DNA from: Bombardia bombarda
Lineage: Eukaryota; Ascomycota; Sordariomycetes; Sordariales; Lasiosphaeriaceae
Length of the DNA stretch: 64,000 bases
Direction: 5' to 3'
Assembly: GCA_030512295.1 (NCBI GenBank)
Contig: JAULSR010000003.1
Coordinates: forward strand, 2,666,001 to 2,730,000
Part shown: positions 1-11,528 of the stretch, piece after piece
Layout: each line of letters begins with the position of its first letter
Numbering within the stretch: the stretch's first letter is position 1
The notes under the pieces: generated by a model
Seen by the model: the letters and a program-made list of their open reading frames with translations, nothing else
What the model was told of the DNA's origin: nothing
Databases searched by the model: none
Made by a program: the position numbers and the translations under genes

Positions 1-555
1 GACAATGCTTCGCTTACTATTATCTGTTTTGCTGGAGTCTGCTGCTTCACCTTTTGGCAGTAGTAGTTTTGGCTCTGTCCGTGACTGCGAATGTCTGCTA
101 CTGCTGCCTTCTGGGTTTCGGTGTCGATGATGATGATCTCTCACATTATCCTTGACAGCCTCGTTCTCATCTCGATCACGATCGCGATCCCGTAGTCGCT
201 TCTTCTCATCCGGATGTCGGTCTCGTCGTCTCTCGCCATCCTTGTCTCTGTCTCTACGTCTGTCGCTTCGCCTGTCATCTTCTTCTCTCCTCCTCGCTCT
301 GTCCTTGTCGCCGTCTCTATTTCGGTCACTATCCCTAACCTTGTCCTTTGACCGCGATCGTCGATCCTTCGAGTCTGGCGACCTCGACCGTCTCCGATGT
401 CCACGGTCCCAAGACCGAGATCGTGACCGATGCCGAGGTCTTTTTCTGTCTGAATCTGGGTCATGGGTTTTCTTTTTCTGTTCGCTTCCCGACTCCGGCG
501 CGTCGTCTTCGTGTTTCCGCCGACGCGATCGGTCATCACCTTCCAGGGAGCCCAT
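1..555 (-). CDS. RD/RS-rich nuclear protein, N-terminal part (runs off the left edge)
   Basis: The minus-strand frame starting at the ATG at 555-553 stays open for 185 codons to the first base of the window, so the gene is cut by the edge. The protein starts MGSLEGDDRSRRRK and is dominated by Arg-Asp, Arg-Ser and Lys/Glu dipeptides (for example RSRSRSWDRGHRRRSRS near residue 45 and RDRDRDRDE near residue 125), ending in a less biased segment (KLLLPKGEAAD). This composition is typical of RS/RD tails of splicing factors and other nuclear RNA-processing proteins, so nuclear RNA processing is the best inference, but no folded domain lies inside the window and I cannot name the family. A shorter ATG-started frame on the same strand (539-141) is a frame shadow. 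It is divergent from the ubiquitin ligase gene to its right. Confidence 0.6.
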   Translation of the reverse strand, partial: MGSLEGDDRSRRRKHEDDAPESGSEQKKKTHDPDSDRKRPRHRSRSRSWDRGHRRRSRSPDSKDRRSRSKDKVRDSDRNRDGDKDRARRREEDDRRSDRRRDRDKDGERRRDRHPDEKKRLRDRDRDRDENEAVKDNVRDHHHRHRNPEGSSSRHSQSRTEPKLLLPKGEAADSSKTDNSKRSIV

Positions 556-1932
556 GCTCAATGATTGTTAGGTTGATGCAATGATCCGAAAGTTTTTCCA
601 GTTCAACTGGTAAAGCAAAATATAGAATAACGACGGTATACTGTCGAGCGAGGTGGATTGTTTGGCGCGTTGGCGAGCAGTGTTTGGGATCGAGCCGCTA
701 ATTCAAGTTTCGGTTGGGGAACGAACAAGCCCAAAGGCAACCAGAATTGGCTAGCCTCTACGTCCCAGCTCGCAGATGCGGAAGGAGCTATCCGTAATCG
801 TGTTCCGGAGCCGCGATGCTTATCGCAATCCGATATATGCACCACACTGTTTAACTGAATCAAGCGCTCCGGAGGCCCTTGCCTTTGGAGGGTTGAGCTG
901 CTGGTGGCGGCGGGGCAATGCGGGGCTGGCGTCATGGGGCGCGAGGTAAACCAAGGCTGAAGGGGGACTGGGCTCACTAAAACTTCGAGTCACACATTGC
1001 GAGTATTGAAAAGCAACCGACAGTTGGTTTTATTGTGTTGATTGTTTAGGCAGAGAAATGGGGCTGTTAACTGTTAATTCAAGTGCTTTTGCTATCTACA
1101 CAGTACACTAGAAGCTAGCACCGTGCGTGCCTGGAGGTGGTCGGTGCAACGAATAGCTACACAGTACATCACTCAGTGGTCTCATTCAATCTTACATAAG
1201 TGAATCTAGCCCACTCTCAGCTTGCTGCCACTGCCAAGTCCGGCTGTCCAGAAGGCTGCCATCGCCTGTGGCCATCGGTTCGCGGGCCCGATTTGCTCGC
1301 CCATCCACCAACAACAGGCCGCTCGTTCGCCTGACCTGACCAACCCACTCCCAACTCCACCCTCAGTCAGCCACCCTGCCACCGTCACTAACACGAAACC
1401 CTTGACACGCGTGGTGTGCACTGCTCATCTTCGTCGCATTCACTGCTTCCCAAGTCATTTGCATTGGCATTTTGGTTCTTGCCGAAACAACCGCCCGTCG
1501 ACCTCAAAGCTCAAGCACTATATTTCGTAGACGCATGATCAAGCAACTTGACCTTGCCGAGACCTGAGGCGGCTTGTTTCTGTTGGCACTTGGCACCACC
1601 GTACATTCACCATTTCCGCCCCTTGTTTTGACCCCTCGCCCGCCGCTTGCTCGCACTCATTCGCGTCTGTTGAGTCATTTCTGCCATCCCCCCGTGTCCT
1701 GTCCCACCGTCTTTCCAACCTACATCGGACGGGTGGCGAGCGAAGAGCTCCCTACCGACGGACATAAGCCGGCACCATTCCTCCCATTACCAGGAAGCGG
1801 AAAGCCGCTGAGGCGACGATATCCTCCTCCACTATCCTTCCGAACAAGAGGATCCTCGCCTCAGCCGGCCCCGAATCATCAGTGGTGGCAGCAGCAGCTC
1901 CCCCGACTCCAGTTACCACCGCCTCCAACGGT
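556..1932. other. Divergent intergenic region, RD-protein / RBR ligase
   Basis: About 1.4 kb between two divergent starts. It must hold both promoters and the 5' leader of the ligase, the last 500 bases of which are rich in C and T. No ATG precedes the ligase start in its frame. I see no convincing coding frame, RNA gene or repeat here. Confidence 0.6.
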
Positions 1933-3550
1933 ATGGATTCTGAAGACGACTTTATGTCTGCCGTGTCCAGCGAGGATGACATCCTCCCGGACGACGACAG
2001 CGACAATGACGACATGTCCGATGCTGAAGGTTCGTGCCGTTCCTACCCCCATTCCCACCGATTACCACTCCTATCCCTCCCGCCAGTGGGATCTTGGCTT
2101 ACCGACTGTTCCGATAGACTTTGACTTTGACGACGAGCCCGATCCGGATCTCGGGATGCACAAGGATATAAGCGACAGCAAAAAAGCCCCCTTTGACATC
2201 AGCTTTAAGGTTTACCAGCCGTCAGATATACAGAGGCAGCAAGACGAGTTAATAAACGAGGTCAACATGATCCTAGACATATCCAAGGAGGAGGCTGCCA
2301 TTTTACTACGACATTTCCGCTGGAATAAAGAGCGACTGATTGAGGACTACATGGACAGCCCGAGTCGGGTGCTCGAGGCTGCCGGACTCTCCCAGACGAC
2401 GGCGGGCCCGCTCAAGCGTGAAGTCATCCCCGGCTTTGTCTGCGACATTTGCTGCAACGAGGAGGAGGGGCTCCAGTCTTTCTCCATAAAATGCGGTCAT
2501 CGTTACTGCGTCAACTGCTACTCCTACTATCTATCACAAAAGATTGCTGAGGAGGGCGAGGCGGCTCGCATCCAGTGTCCCGCCGACGGCTGCAGTCTGA
2601 TCATCGACGCCCGGTCGCTGGAGATACTCGTCGCTCCGGAGCTCAAGAAACGGTACCACGCGCTGCTCAATCAGACATACGTCGAGGACAAGGAGACGCT
2701 TAAGTGGTGTCCCGCTCCCGACTGTCAGAACGCCATTGAGTGCCCCGTTAAGAAGAAGGACCTGGACAAGGTGGTGCCGACAGTGGCCTGTCTCTGCAGC
2801 CACCGCTTCTGTTTCGGCTGCAGAGAAGACGACCACCAGCCGGCCCCCTGCGAGCTTGTCAAGCGGTGGCTTAAGAAGTGCAAGGACGACTCGGAAACGG
2901 CCAACTGGATATCGGCAAACACCAAGGAGTGCCCCAAGTGCAACAGCACGATCGAGAAGAATGGCGGCTGTAACCACATGACGTGCAGGAAGTGCAAGCA
3001 CGAGTTCTGCTGGATGTGCATGGGCCTCTGGTCCGAACACGGCACGAGCTGGTACAACTGCAACCGGTTCGAGGAGAAGAGTGGGTTGGAAGCCCGCGAC
3101 GCGCAGGCCAAGTCCCGGGTGTCGCTAGAGCGATACCTACACTACTACAACCGCTACGCCAACCACTCCCAGTCGGCCCGGCTGGACAAGGACATCTACC
3201 ACAAGACGGAGAAGAAGATGGTGCAGCTGCAGAAGGAATCAGGCATGTCGTGGATCGAGGTGCAGTACCTCAATTCGGCATCGCAGGCGCTGCAGACGTG
3301 CCGCCAGACGCTGATGTGGACATATGCGTTTGCCTTTTACCTCTCGCGCAACAACCTGACAGAGATCTTTGAGGAAAATCAGAAGGATCTGGAGATGGCG
3401 GTCGAGGGCCTGTCGGAGATGTTTGAGAAGCCGGTGACGGAGCTGGCGGACGCCAAGCTCAAGGTGGTAATCATGGATAAGACGTCATATTGCAACAAGC
3501 GAAGGATAATTCTTTTGAACGATACCGCGGACAATCTTGCGAACGGTTAG
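1933..3550 (+). CDS. Ariadne-type RBR E3 ubiquitin-protein ligase
   Basis: Exons 1933-2029 and 2118-3550 (one 88-nt intron, phase 1) give 509 residues. The N-terminus is very acidic (MDSEDDFMSAVSSEDDILP), as in Ariadne proteins. A UBA-like helical segment follows at about residues 70-120. RING1 starts at Cys141 (CDICCNEEEG), the IBR lies at about 210-275 (WCPAPDCQNAI, CSHRFCFGC), and RING2 contains GGCNHMTC with the catalytic Cys at residue 317. The C-terminal Ariadne domain starts with LWSEHGTSWYNCNRFEE and reaches the end. RBR ligases take ubiquitin from E2 onto the RING2 cysteine as a thioester before passing it to substrate; in Ariadne proteins the C-terminal domain restrains this and cullin-RING complexes release it. 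Length and domain order match the HHARI/ARI-1 type. The frame upstream of the intron is open but only reaches the protein through the splice, so the ATG at 1933 is preferred. Confidence 0.93.
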
Positions 3551-5285
3551 TACCTACCTACCTTGAACACCAAAGACTTACCTGATAAAAGTATTTATAG
3601 AGACTTGAGAGTTGCTACTAATGAGGATTGGTGAATAGGACGTTGGACTTTTAATATTGACCTAGCCGGGCCCGGTTCTAACACTGGCGGACCTAGCAAT
3701 CGGCGTTAGATGATGATGGGAACTGGTTTAAGCATAACGGCGCTACTGCTGGTATTATATTTTTGGGAGCGTGATCGACCGACTGACCACACAGACGCAC
3801 GCTAGAAGGTCTTGAAATACGCGCGTCGTGCACATATACGCACGGCTTTTAGGCCCGGCATATTCGAGAGACAGGACTTTCGGATGGACGTTGCTTTGCT
3901 GGGTATCTTGGGATATTTTTGGGGGGGTTCTGAATTCTGAAGCAAGGGTTTCGGGCTTCAGAGCTGGAGCTGGTGCGGTGGGTTGATCAGAAGATGAGAA
4001 AGAGGAAAGAAGAAAGAATATAGCTGGCTGTTATTATGGTCTTTCCTGTTTTCTTTTTCGTTGCCTGGAGTTGTCATGTGTGTATGGCACTTAGTTTGCA
4101 TGGGATCCACGGGTGGGACACATTGACGGCGTTTTTATTTTATCATGGGTGTATTGATTGGAAGGGTACAATGCACACGCGCTTTTTTAATACTTTTGCT
4201 TTTCTCTTTTATCATTGCTTGGTGATGATAGGTGGATGACGGAAGTAAGTTACTTGGGTTAGGGGAGGGTGGAAGGATGGAGGGTAGACAATGCGGTGGT
4301 GATGGTGGAATGGTTCAGTCTTTTTCCTTAAAACATTAACATCATGGCATATTTGCTTTTAAAGCGGGTAGGTTAGGTAAATGTCGGGCAGCGTGTATTA
4401 CTGAGAATACCCTTTTAATTTATACAAAGGGTAGCGAAGTACGACTTTATGGAACATGCTCGAGAGGACCGTCTTGAAAGATGTAGGTGAGCTCGTGAGC
4501 AGATAACCATCCATTCATCCCCGATCGTATTATAAAGGTTATCACGAATAAAGTCGGATACAAAACGCCGGATCCAAAACTATTATCCGCGACGGCGTTT
4601 CTTAGCTTGGATATTTGCTGGGGATTGGACTTTACTGTGTAGACTTGGGGGTGGCCCCGCCCTGCCCCGCCACTTTCCGCGCTCGGTCACTGCGCTCACT
4701 GGGCCAGGAGGGCATGTGGGACACGCTTTCGCTGGGATAGGGAATGGGGTAAGTTTTGTGGATGGGGTCAATTCTCAACCCGAAGCCGCGCCCTTTCTGC
4801 CGAGCAGCCTTTCCGAAGGGCGGGGGACGCGGCCAGGGTGACCAAGGGGTCCAAGGGGACCCGCGGCACTACGCTTCGGCCAGTGACGGAACAGAAACCG
4901 CTCTGTTTTTGTATTTGGATGCGGGCGATGTTGGGGAAAAAGAAGGGGAAATCTGGAGCTACCGGCAATGTTTAGCGAGGTTGTTGCGCGCGGGGGAGAG
5001 TTGGGGTCTTTTTGGCGCCCTTTGTCGCCGTGAGTCGCGATTTAGTACACACTTACTCTAGGTAGGTAGCTGGGGTGAATTCATATCCATTCGGGATACT
5101 AATTGTATTCCGGTCCCCGTTTTATTCTCTTCTTGAGAAACCTACTACTACGACTTGCTGTTGTTTTTGTTTGTTGTTGCATTGCTTCATCTTTTTTTTC
5201 TGTTCCAAGTTGTTGCCCGCTGCTGCCCCCATTCCAGCTCGCTCACTCAACCTCCAATACCCGAACGCTATCCATCACATTCACA
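3551..5285. other. Intergenic region, RBR ligase 3' side to SCOT promoter
   Basis: About 1.7 kb between two genes on the same strand. The left half is T-rich and looks like 3' untranslated sequence. A telobox-like GGGTTAGGGG lies at 4256-4265. CCTACC/GGTAGG motifs lie at about 3551-3563 and 5061-5069. The last 200 bases before the next start are pyrimidine-rich, as in many fungal promoters. Short frames are present but none is recognisable. Confidence 0.5.
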
Positions 5286-7005
5286 ATGCCATCGACCGCT
5301 CTGCGCATGAGGACGCTGAGGGCGTGCGCCAAGTATGGCTCCAACGTGTGTTCTCCCCAGAATCTGTCTCTGAATAATAATGCAAACCCGCTAACTCTTG
5401 CCCCTCCAGCATACGGCGCTCTTTGCGCGCGCCTTCAGCGCCAGCTCTCGCCGCGCCGAGATCAACAAGGTGTACCCCTCGGCGGCCGAGGCGCTCGCCG
5501 ACATGAAGTCCGACACGACCCTCCTCTGCGGCGGCTTCGGGCTGTGCGGCGTGCCCGACACCCTCATCGACGAGGTGCTCAAGAAGCCCGAGATCAAGGG
5601 CATCACGGCCGTGTCCAACAACGCCGGCACCGACAACAGCGGGCTCGGCAAGCTGCTGCGCACCAAGCAGATCACCAAGATGATCGCCTCCTACATCGGC
5701 GAGAACAAGACGTTCGAGAAGATGTACCTCACGGGCGAGATCGACCTCGAGCTGACCCCGCAGGGCACGCTGGCCGAGCGCTGCGCCGCCGGCGGCAAGG
5801 GCATCCCGGCCTTCTACACGCCCGCCGCCTTCGGCACCGTCGTGCAGACGGGCGAGCTGCCGCTGCGCAACAAGCCCGACGGCACCCCCGACGTCTTCTC
5901 GTACCCCAAGGACGTGAAGGTGTTCAACGGCAAGAGCTACCTGCTCGAGCACGCCATTGATGGCGACGTCGCCTTCGTCAAGGCCTGGAAGGCCGACAAG
6001 CTCGGCAACTGCCAGTTCCGCCTGGCCGCCAACAACTTCAACGGCGCCATGGGCCGCAACGCAAAGATGACCATCGTCGAGGCCGAGCACATTGTCGAGC
6101 CGGGCGAGATCGCGCCCGAGTCGGTCCACCTCCCCGGCATCTACGTCAAGCGCGTCATCCAGAGCACCGCGGCCAAGAACATTGAGAAGTACACCTTCGC
6201 CAGGGAGGCCGAGGCCGAGGGGGGCGATGCCGCCGCGGCAGCCAAGGCTGCGCTGGGCACCGGCGACACGGCCGCCAAGCGCGAGCGCATCGTGCGTCGC
6301 GCCGCCAAGGAGTTCAAGAACGGCATGTACGCCAACTTGGGCATCGGCATGCCCATGCTCGCGCCCGGCTTTGTTGGTCCCGAGGTCGAGGTGCAGCTGC
6401 AGAGCGAGAACGGTATTCTGGGTCTGGGCCCGTACCCGGCCAGGGGCAAGGAGGACGCGGACCTGATCAATGCGGGCAAGGAGACGGTGACGCTCAACCC
6501 GGGCGCGTCGGTGTTTGGCAGCGAGGAGAGCTTCGGCATGATCCGCAGTGGAAGGATCAACCTGACGATCTTGGGCGCGATGCAGGTCAGCGCGGCGGGC
6601 GATCTGGCCAACTGGATGTTGCCGGGCAAGGTGAAGGGTTTTGGTGGCGCGATGGATCTGGTCAGCAACCCGAGCGCGACCAAGGTGGTGGTGACGATGG
6701 AGCATACGGATAAGAAGGGGAATGCCAAGATTGTGAAGCAGTGCGCGTTCCCGCTGACGGGCAAGGCGTGTGTGTCGAGGATTATTACTGAGTTGGTATG
6801 TTTTCTTCCTGGGGATTACTATTGGGATGCAAAAGGATGACTGACTGACTGACTGACTGGATGATGTGTTCAGGGTGTCTTTGACGTCGACTTTGCCCAC
6901 GGGCTCAGGCTGATCGAGATTGCCGACGGTGTCACGGTCGAGGAGATCAAGAGCAAGACTGAGGCTCCCTTCACCGTGGCCGAGGATCTCAAGCCTATGC
7001 TTTAA
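5286..7005 (+). CDS. Succinyl-CoA:3-ketoacid CoA-transferase, mitochondrial (SCOT)
   Basis: Exons 5286-5345, 5410-6795 and 6874-7005 give 525 residues. The leader is Arg/Ala/Ser-rich and lacks acidic residues (MPSTALRMRTLRACAKYG, then ALFARAFSASSRR), a mitochondrial presequence. The A-type CoA-transferase domain starts at about residue 40, with the glycine-rich LLCGGFGLCGVPD at about 56-68. The B-type domain starts at about 300 (NGMYANLGIGMP) and contains QSENGILGLGP with Glu353, the residue that forms the enzyme-CoA thioester. The enzyme moves CoA from succinyl-CoA to acetoacetate in the matrix, feeding ketone bodies into acetyl-CoA; fungal relatives can also handle acetate or propionate CoA esters. 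The length agrees with the family. Intron 1 uses GTGTGT; only that donor keeps the frame. The downstream intron carries five TGAC copies. Confidence 0.95.
6838..6857 (+). repeat. (TGAC)5 microsatellite inside SCOT intron 2
   Basis: Five perfect TGAC units lie about 15 bases upstream of the acceptor at 6871-6873. Each repeat junction creates a CTGAC, a match to the fungal branch-point consensus CTRAC. Confidence 0.9.
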
Positions 7006-7472
7006 ACGTGCTTGATCTCCCTGCTGACTTCGTAGCGAGCGAGTGAGCTTTTGCTGGCATCGAGTGAGTGTGTGTCATAGCCACAATCATATGTCTAATG
7101 TTTTTGTATGCTGGAGAGAGAGAAAGATGTTGGGAATGCTACCTAGGTAGCTCCTTTGGGCGGCAACGGCTATGTAATCATAGATTGTTCGGTATGGTCA
7201 TTTATTTTGGTATTTGTTTTCTTTTTGGGTAGAATGGGGGCAATCATGAGCCCTCTCTTTTCATGGTCAATAAAATAGCGCGGCTTCTTTCAAAAAGGGT
7301 ACATATTTGACGCACGTATACACAACTCACAGGTAGGTGTGTTAAGTGTAGTCCATTCCACCACCAGTACCACAGAAGGCCTACCTTATCCGTAGTCGTT
7401 TCAAACCGCCACCACTACACCCCTCAATCAACAACATCCCCTCGTTCCAGCCCCGCGCCTGCTGCATCTCCT
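7006..7472. other. Convergent 3' region, SCOT / peroxiredoxin
   Basis: 467 bases between two converging stops. T-rich and A/T-rich stretches (for example around 7195-7220 and 7260-7290) are consistent with 3' untranslated regions and poly(A) signals. Nothing else seen. Confidence 0.5.
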
Positions 7473-8188
7473 CTAAGCCGATGCCAGCACATGGTCGGCC
7501 ATGGACACGCTGGTGCCTGTGTTGTCGGGCTCGACGTTGACCGAGGTGATCTTGCCGTCCTCGACGGTGATGGCGTAGCGCTTGGAGCGGTCGCCGCCAA
7601 AGACGGCGGATCCGTCAAAGGCCATGTCGAGCGCCTTTGTGAATCTGCCCGTGGGGTCGGCGAGGAAGCGAAGCTGTGGGAAGATTTGCGTGTCAGCTTG
7701 GCCGCTGTTAATAGTGTTCATCAATCAGATCAGACATACATTGCTATCACCAGCGGGGTCGAGCGTCTGGCCCCATGCCTTCATGCTGTTTTGTTTGCGT
7801 CAGTTTAACCAATTGATCTTCAATAAGCCAGTTCCTTGCCAACCTACACAAACACATCGTTAACCGACACGACAGCCACGGCGTCAAAGTCCTTGGTCTT
7901 GGGGTGCTTGATGTACCCGGGGATGTGCGAGGACGAGCAGGCGGGCGAGAAGGCGGCGGGGACGCCAATCACGATCAGCTTGTTCATGCGCGCCGCCTCC
8001 TCGGCGAGGTTGACCTTGTTGCCGGGCGAGTTCTCCATGAGCACGTCGAGGCCGGGCAGCGGGTCGCCGACCTTGATAAAGACGGGGCGCGTTGTGTGGA
8101 AGCTGCGCGCGGCGGAGATGCGGCTGCTGGCGCTGAGGGATTGGCTCAATGGCCGGCTCATGCGGAGGGTGGCGGTTCGGAGGGACAT
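7473..8188 (-). CDS. Prx5-type atypical peroxiredoxin, probably mitochondrial
   Basis: Exons (minus) 8188-7848, 7785-7740 and 7673-7473 give 195 residues. The first 35 residues are Ser/Arg/Thr-rich and end in SFHTTRP, a typical mitochondrial presequence of fungal proteins. The redoxin domain follows, with peroxidatic Cys84 in GVPAAFSPACSSSH, then the Prx5-specific VVSVNDVFV-MKAW motif, which spans intron 1 (phase 2), and LRFLADPTGRF. Prx5-class enzymes reduce hydrogen peroxide and alkyl hydroperoxides with thioredoxin or glutathione; the fungal members include the PMP20/Asp f 3 group. That group usually has no presequence and may be peroxisomal, whereas this one ends SASA-like and lacks a C-terminal SKL signal, which supports the mitochondrial assignment. 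It is divergent from the DUF167 gene, and the two starts are 416 bases apart. Confidence 0.93.
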
Positions 8189-8604
8189 TTTGAGTGTTTG
8201 TTATCTGAATATAGGTGTCAATTGGGTGGGATGGTTGACGATAATTGCTGAGAGGTAGTGCAGTCGGGCGGAGAGATAGGTTGTACAAAGAGGGTAAATG
8301 AATTGAGGTGCTTTCTACCGTGCTTGCTTCAGGGACGGGAATGTGTCCCCCAATGCCGCCCTTCTGTGCATCCATGACATCACATCTGCCGGGGAGAGCT
8401 GTTAGGGGAGCTCCACGGCGTTTACCTACCCCTGCATCAACCCAATCGCAGGGCATCCAATCTCCGTGCTTTATTCAGGAGGCAGGAGCTCTGCTTCCTC
8501 GACACATACCATAGGAAAACACCACAAGGTAATATGGCAATAGAATAAACCCCTTGTTTTCTTGACAACACTAGACAGACCTCGATCCAACTCCCGAATC
8601 ACAA
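8189..8604. promoter_or_regulatory. Shared promoter region, peroxiredoxin / UPF0235
   Basis: 416 bases separate the two divergent start codons, so both promoters must overlap here. I see no clear TATA box on either side. The arrangement allows co-regulation of the two genes but does not show it. Confidence 0.45.
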
Positions 8605-9086
8605 ATGGCATCCAACCGAGCCATCTGGTACGTGAGCGGGGCCAAAAAAGCAGCCCGCAACAGCGGCGGCGGAACGCTTTACATCCGGTGCAACGTCAAG
8701 CCAGGCGCGAACCGGTGCCGCGAGGGTGTAGCCTCTGTTAGTGATGAGGCCGTCGGGATCTGTGTAGCCGCGCAAGCGAGGGAGGGAGAGGCGAATAAGG
8801 CTGTTGTCAAAGTTCTGAGCGAGGTACGTTATCACATGTATATGATGCCACCCAGTGCTCTTCACAAGCACTGGCTCAGCTGCTCTATAAAGGCAGGATA
8901 TGGATCTCATGGTGCCCCTAATTCCAGGTTCTGGATCTCCCCAAATCCGACCTCCAAATCACTCAGGGCCTCAAGTCCAGAAACAAGACCATCGCCGTCG
9001 CCGTCGCCGTCGCGTCTTCAAGCAGCGAGGAAGAGTGCGTCAGACAGGTCAAGGCACATTTGGAGAAAGCCATGGGCGATTCTTGA
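8605..9086 (+). CDS. UPF0235 / DUF167 (YggU-like) family protein
   Basis: Exons 8605-8823 and 8928-9086 (104-nt intron, phase 0) give 125 residues. The DUF167 fold is recognisable from LYIRCNVKPGANRCREGV at about 24-41, then VGICVAAQAREGEANKAVVKVLSE and, after the intron, VLDLPKSDLQITQGLKSRNK followed by a hydrophobic strand and a C-terminal helix. Family members are small conserved proteins found from bacteria to humans (C15orf40 type) with no settled biochemical role; I infer none. The start at 8605 has an A-rich context and is the first ATG in frame. The divergent partner is a peroxiredoxin. Confidence 0.88.
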
Positions 9087-9310
9087 TTTCATTGCCGGAT
9101 ACGACCCTCGCGCGAATACTCGCCGGGAAAAAGGGACATCATTGCAACAACTTGACACCTCCATGTCAAGCCTCCCATGGCTCTGTGCAGCACTTACACA
9201 TTATCACAGCCCGCCTTGGTTGACAGTTATTCACCACCATACACCCACCCACCCACCCAGTCGGCAGATATTTAGATAGCTGATGAGGTGTGTGTCTCTC
9301 TCCCATCTCC

Positions 9311-10194
9311 CTATTTCACCCGTCCGCCCCTGGGCTTCGCGAGCCTACTAGGTCGCGTCCCCCGCCCAGCAGCAGCAGGATCTCCACGACCACCCCTCGA
9401 TGCCCCTCCGCCTCTTGTAGCCGGTGGTGCAGCCACGCGAGACTGCCGCGTGGCTGGAGTGGGCGTCTGGAACTTTTTGGGTGTTGCTTTGGAAGCGGTG
9501 GAAGGGTTCTCGATGAAGGATGTGTCGGTGGTCCTAAAGTTGGTTGGGTGGGCTGTTAGCATCGTGACAAGGGAGGATGAGAAGGAGGGGGATTGCTGCG
9601 CACATAAACGTCGTCTCGTTATTTTCTACTTCACGGGTAGGTTGTTGGTTGTCTTGGTATCGTGAGCCTGCGGGTGTGAAGGTCGTCAGCAAGCTGCCTT
9701 ATTACAATAGCGGCAAGTGAATACAACAACTTACCACTACCACCACCACCGTTTTGTGCATCCTGTTGCTTCATTCTACGAAACGACTCGGACATTGGGC
9801 CCTGCGTGCGGCTGTCAGCTCTCTGTTACTCTTCCCTCACCACCCAACTGCTGCTGTCTTGTCACCATACCTCGGGAAAATCAACACAAAAAGCATTCAT
9901 GTTCAGGCCGTACATGAAGCTGGCGAAGCTCTCGCTGAAGCGCGCCAGGCTCTCGTGCATCAGCTGGAAGTGCATCATGTTGGCCTCGAGGTCGGCCATG
10001 GCGTCCGAGAGCTCGGCAAAGGCTGGCTCGAACGCGTTGAGCGGAAACGACGCCGCCGCGCCATGTACACTGTCCCGGGCGGACTCGCGAAACGACGACC
10101 GCGAGGATGGCCGCAGCGGCGTCGTGGGTCGCGAGTTGCGCGTGCGCGATGTCGAGCGCCCGCGCTGCTGCTGCTTGGCGTCTTCGCCGGCCAT
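9311..10194 (-). CDS. DAM1: DASH complex subunit Dam1
   Basis: Exons (minus) 10194-9871, 9762-9735, 9667-9604 and 9533-9311 give 212 residues. The N-terminus is Arg/Ser/Thr-rich (RPTTPLRPSSRSSFRESAR). It is followed by the conserved fungal Dam1 helical block at about 50-108, containing FAELSDAMADLEANMMHFQ, LMHESLARFSESFASFMYG and NMNAFCVDFPE. After a short Gly-rich linker comes ETTFMTTDTSFIENPS (split by intron 3) and a Gly/Arg/Pro-rich basic tail ending GGRVK. Dam1 is the microtubule-binding subunit of the DASH ring, which couples kinetochores to microtubule plus ends; the basic tail is where Aurora B-type phosphorylation acts in yeast. Exon 2 is only 28 nt and encodes DAQNGGGGS. All junctions keep the frame (phases 0, 1 and 2). 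The 3' end is 224 bases from the preceding gene. Confidence 0.9.
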
Positions 10195-11528
10195 TTTGTA
10201 AGGGAAATTGCACGATATTTGAGGTTGATATGTCAGGTAGTAACGACGGTGGCTTTTGGCGATGGCTTCATTCGGCTGTTTGGAGTAGTAATTATTTACA
10301 ATTTAACTTACCTTGTTCAGACGCGCAAAGGCAAGCTATGCTTTGCATTGGTGCCACTGAGACGCGCGCGCGACGGGGGCACCATCTATTGCCCCGCATT
10401 TAGCTGATTGCCCCTCCAAAACGCAATTGCAATGACGACTTTCCAGGACATAACAGGGGCCGAGAGTGGTCTCGTCATTTACGAAGTAACCCAGGGCTTG
10501 CTGCTTGGTCCCATTGATCGCGCCTTTCCTCAAGTATTAGAAAAGAGCTTCGAGGTCACCAATGTACCACTGTTGGTGGAACTTACTTTTAATATGGCAA
10601 ATTTCATCGCTCTACACGCTTTAGTAACAGGCAAAGGGTAGTGGTACTTCAGCGAACAATTTCGGGCGGCCTCAGTGAGTCTTGACTATCCGACCCAGCG
10701 AGGGGCGCTAACCAATGGATGGAATCAGCGCCATGGAATCAGCGCCATGGAAGTGATGCTCCCAGTGACTACCAGTGAGCATGGAAGTTCCGCCTCCGTT
10801 CTGTCGGGTCAACGGGCAGATCATAATGTTCTTTTTTTCTTTCGCCTACGCACGATTCATACAGCTTCGGCTTGCGGAGCATCCGGAAAGCACAAACCTC
10901 GGAGGGAAGAGAAAGAATCTCAGCTGGTCGCAATTACATAACTCCAGCGGAGGCTTTGAACACTCCGAACGGCGCGGACTGGGTCGCCCTTGGCACACAC
11001 CTGCGCTAGCTTGGCGAGACTTGTTCCTGCAGCACAGGTGGCTGTTTCCGAAGAGTGCAAGAGTTTGGTTTTATTTGGTTTTGCTCTTCGTATACGATTG
11101 CAAAGTCACTAAATTTAACCTTCAGTGACGGGGACCAACCTTAAGGTACCTTCCATGTTATTAACACCGACCTGGGTAACTTTGCATCTATCTCCGACTG
11201 ATCACCATTGTCCTGTATATGTGGAGCTGCCGTTGAAACTTGAGAACAGCGTCGAGTTTGCGCCCTCTTGGCGCTCTTCACGGATCTCTTGTCTCGACGC
11301 TGACACACGGCTTGCCCGGGACAGCCCTGCCTTGGTAAGTACCAATTGGACGGGGTGTTGCATGCACAAACGAAGTGTACTGTACAAACCGCAGTACGCA
11401 GCTGCATGACCTGGATTGGCTGATCGAATCCCATCCTCGTCAAAGCCTGGTTGGGAGATGCGCGTCTGTTGGCTATTCGTACTCTGACGTCCATTGAATT
11501 CCGGGACGAGATCATTCATCTCATCCCT
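10195..11528. other. Divergent intergenic region, DAM1 / Sec14-like
   Basis: 1.3 kb holding both promoters. It contains a 14-bp tandem duplication at 10719-10746. Short frames (for example 10408-10641, plus strand) have no recognisable product. No RNA gene seen. Confidence 0.5.
10719..10746 (+). repeat. 14-bp tandem duplication (2 copies plus partial third)
   Basis: The unit ATGGAATCAGCGCC occurs at 10719-10732 and 10733-10746, followed directly by ATGGA of a third copy. Confidence 0.9.

Noticed and set aside
141..539. Alternative minus-strand ATG frame in the RD-rich gene
   Set aside because: The neighbouring frame with RD/RS repeats is longer, open to the window edge and has the composition of a known protein class.
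5281..6900. 539-codon frame antisense to SCOT
   Set aside because: Created by the strong GC3 bias of SCOT; His/Arg/Leu-rich shadow composition without any motif.
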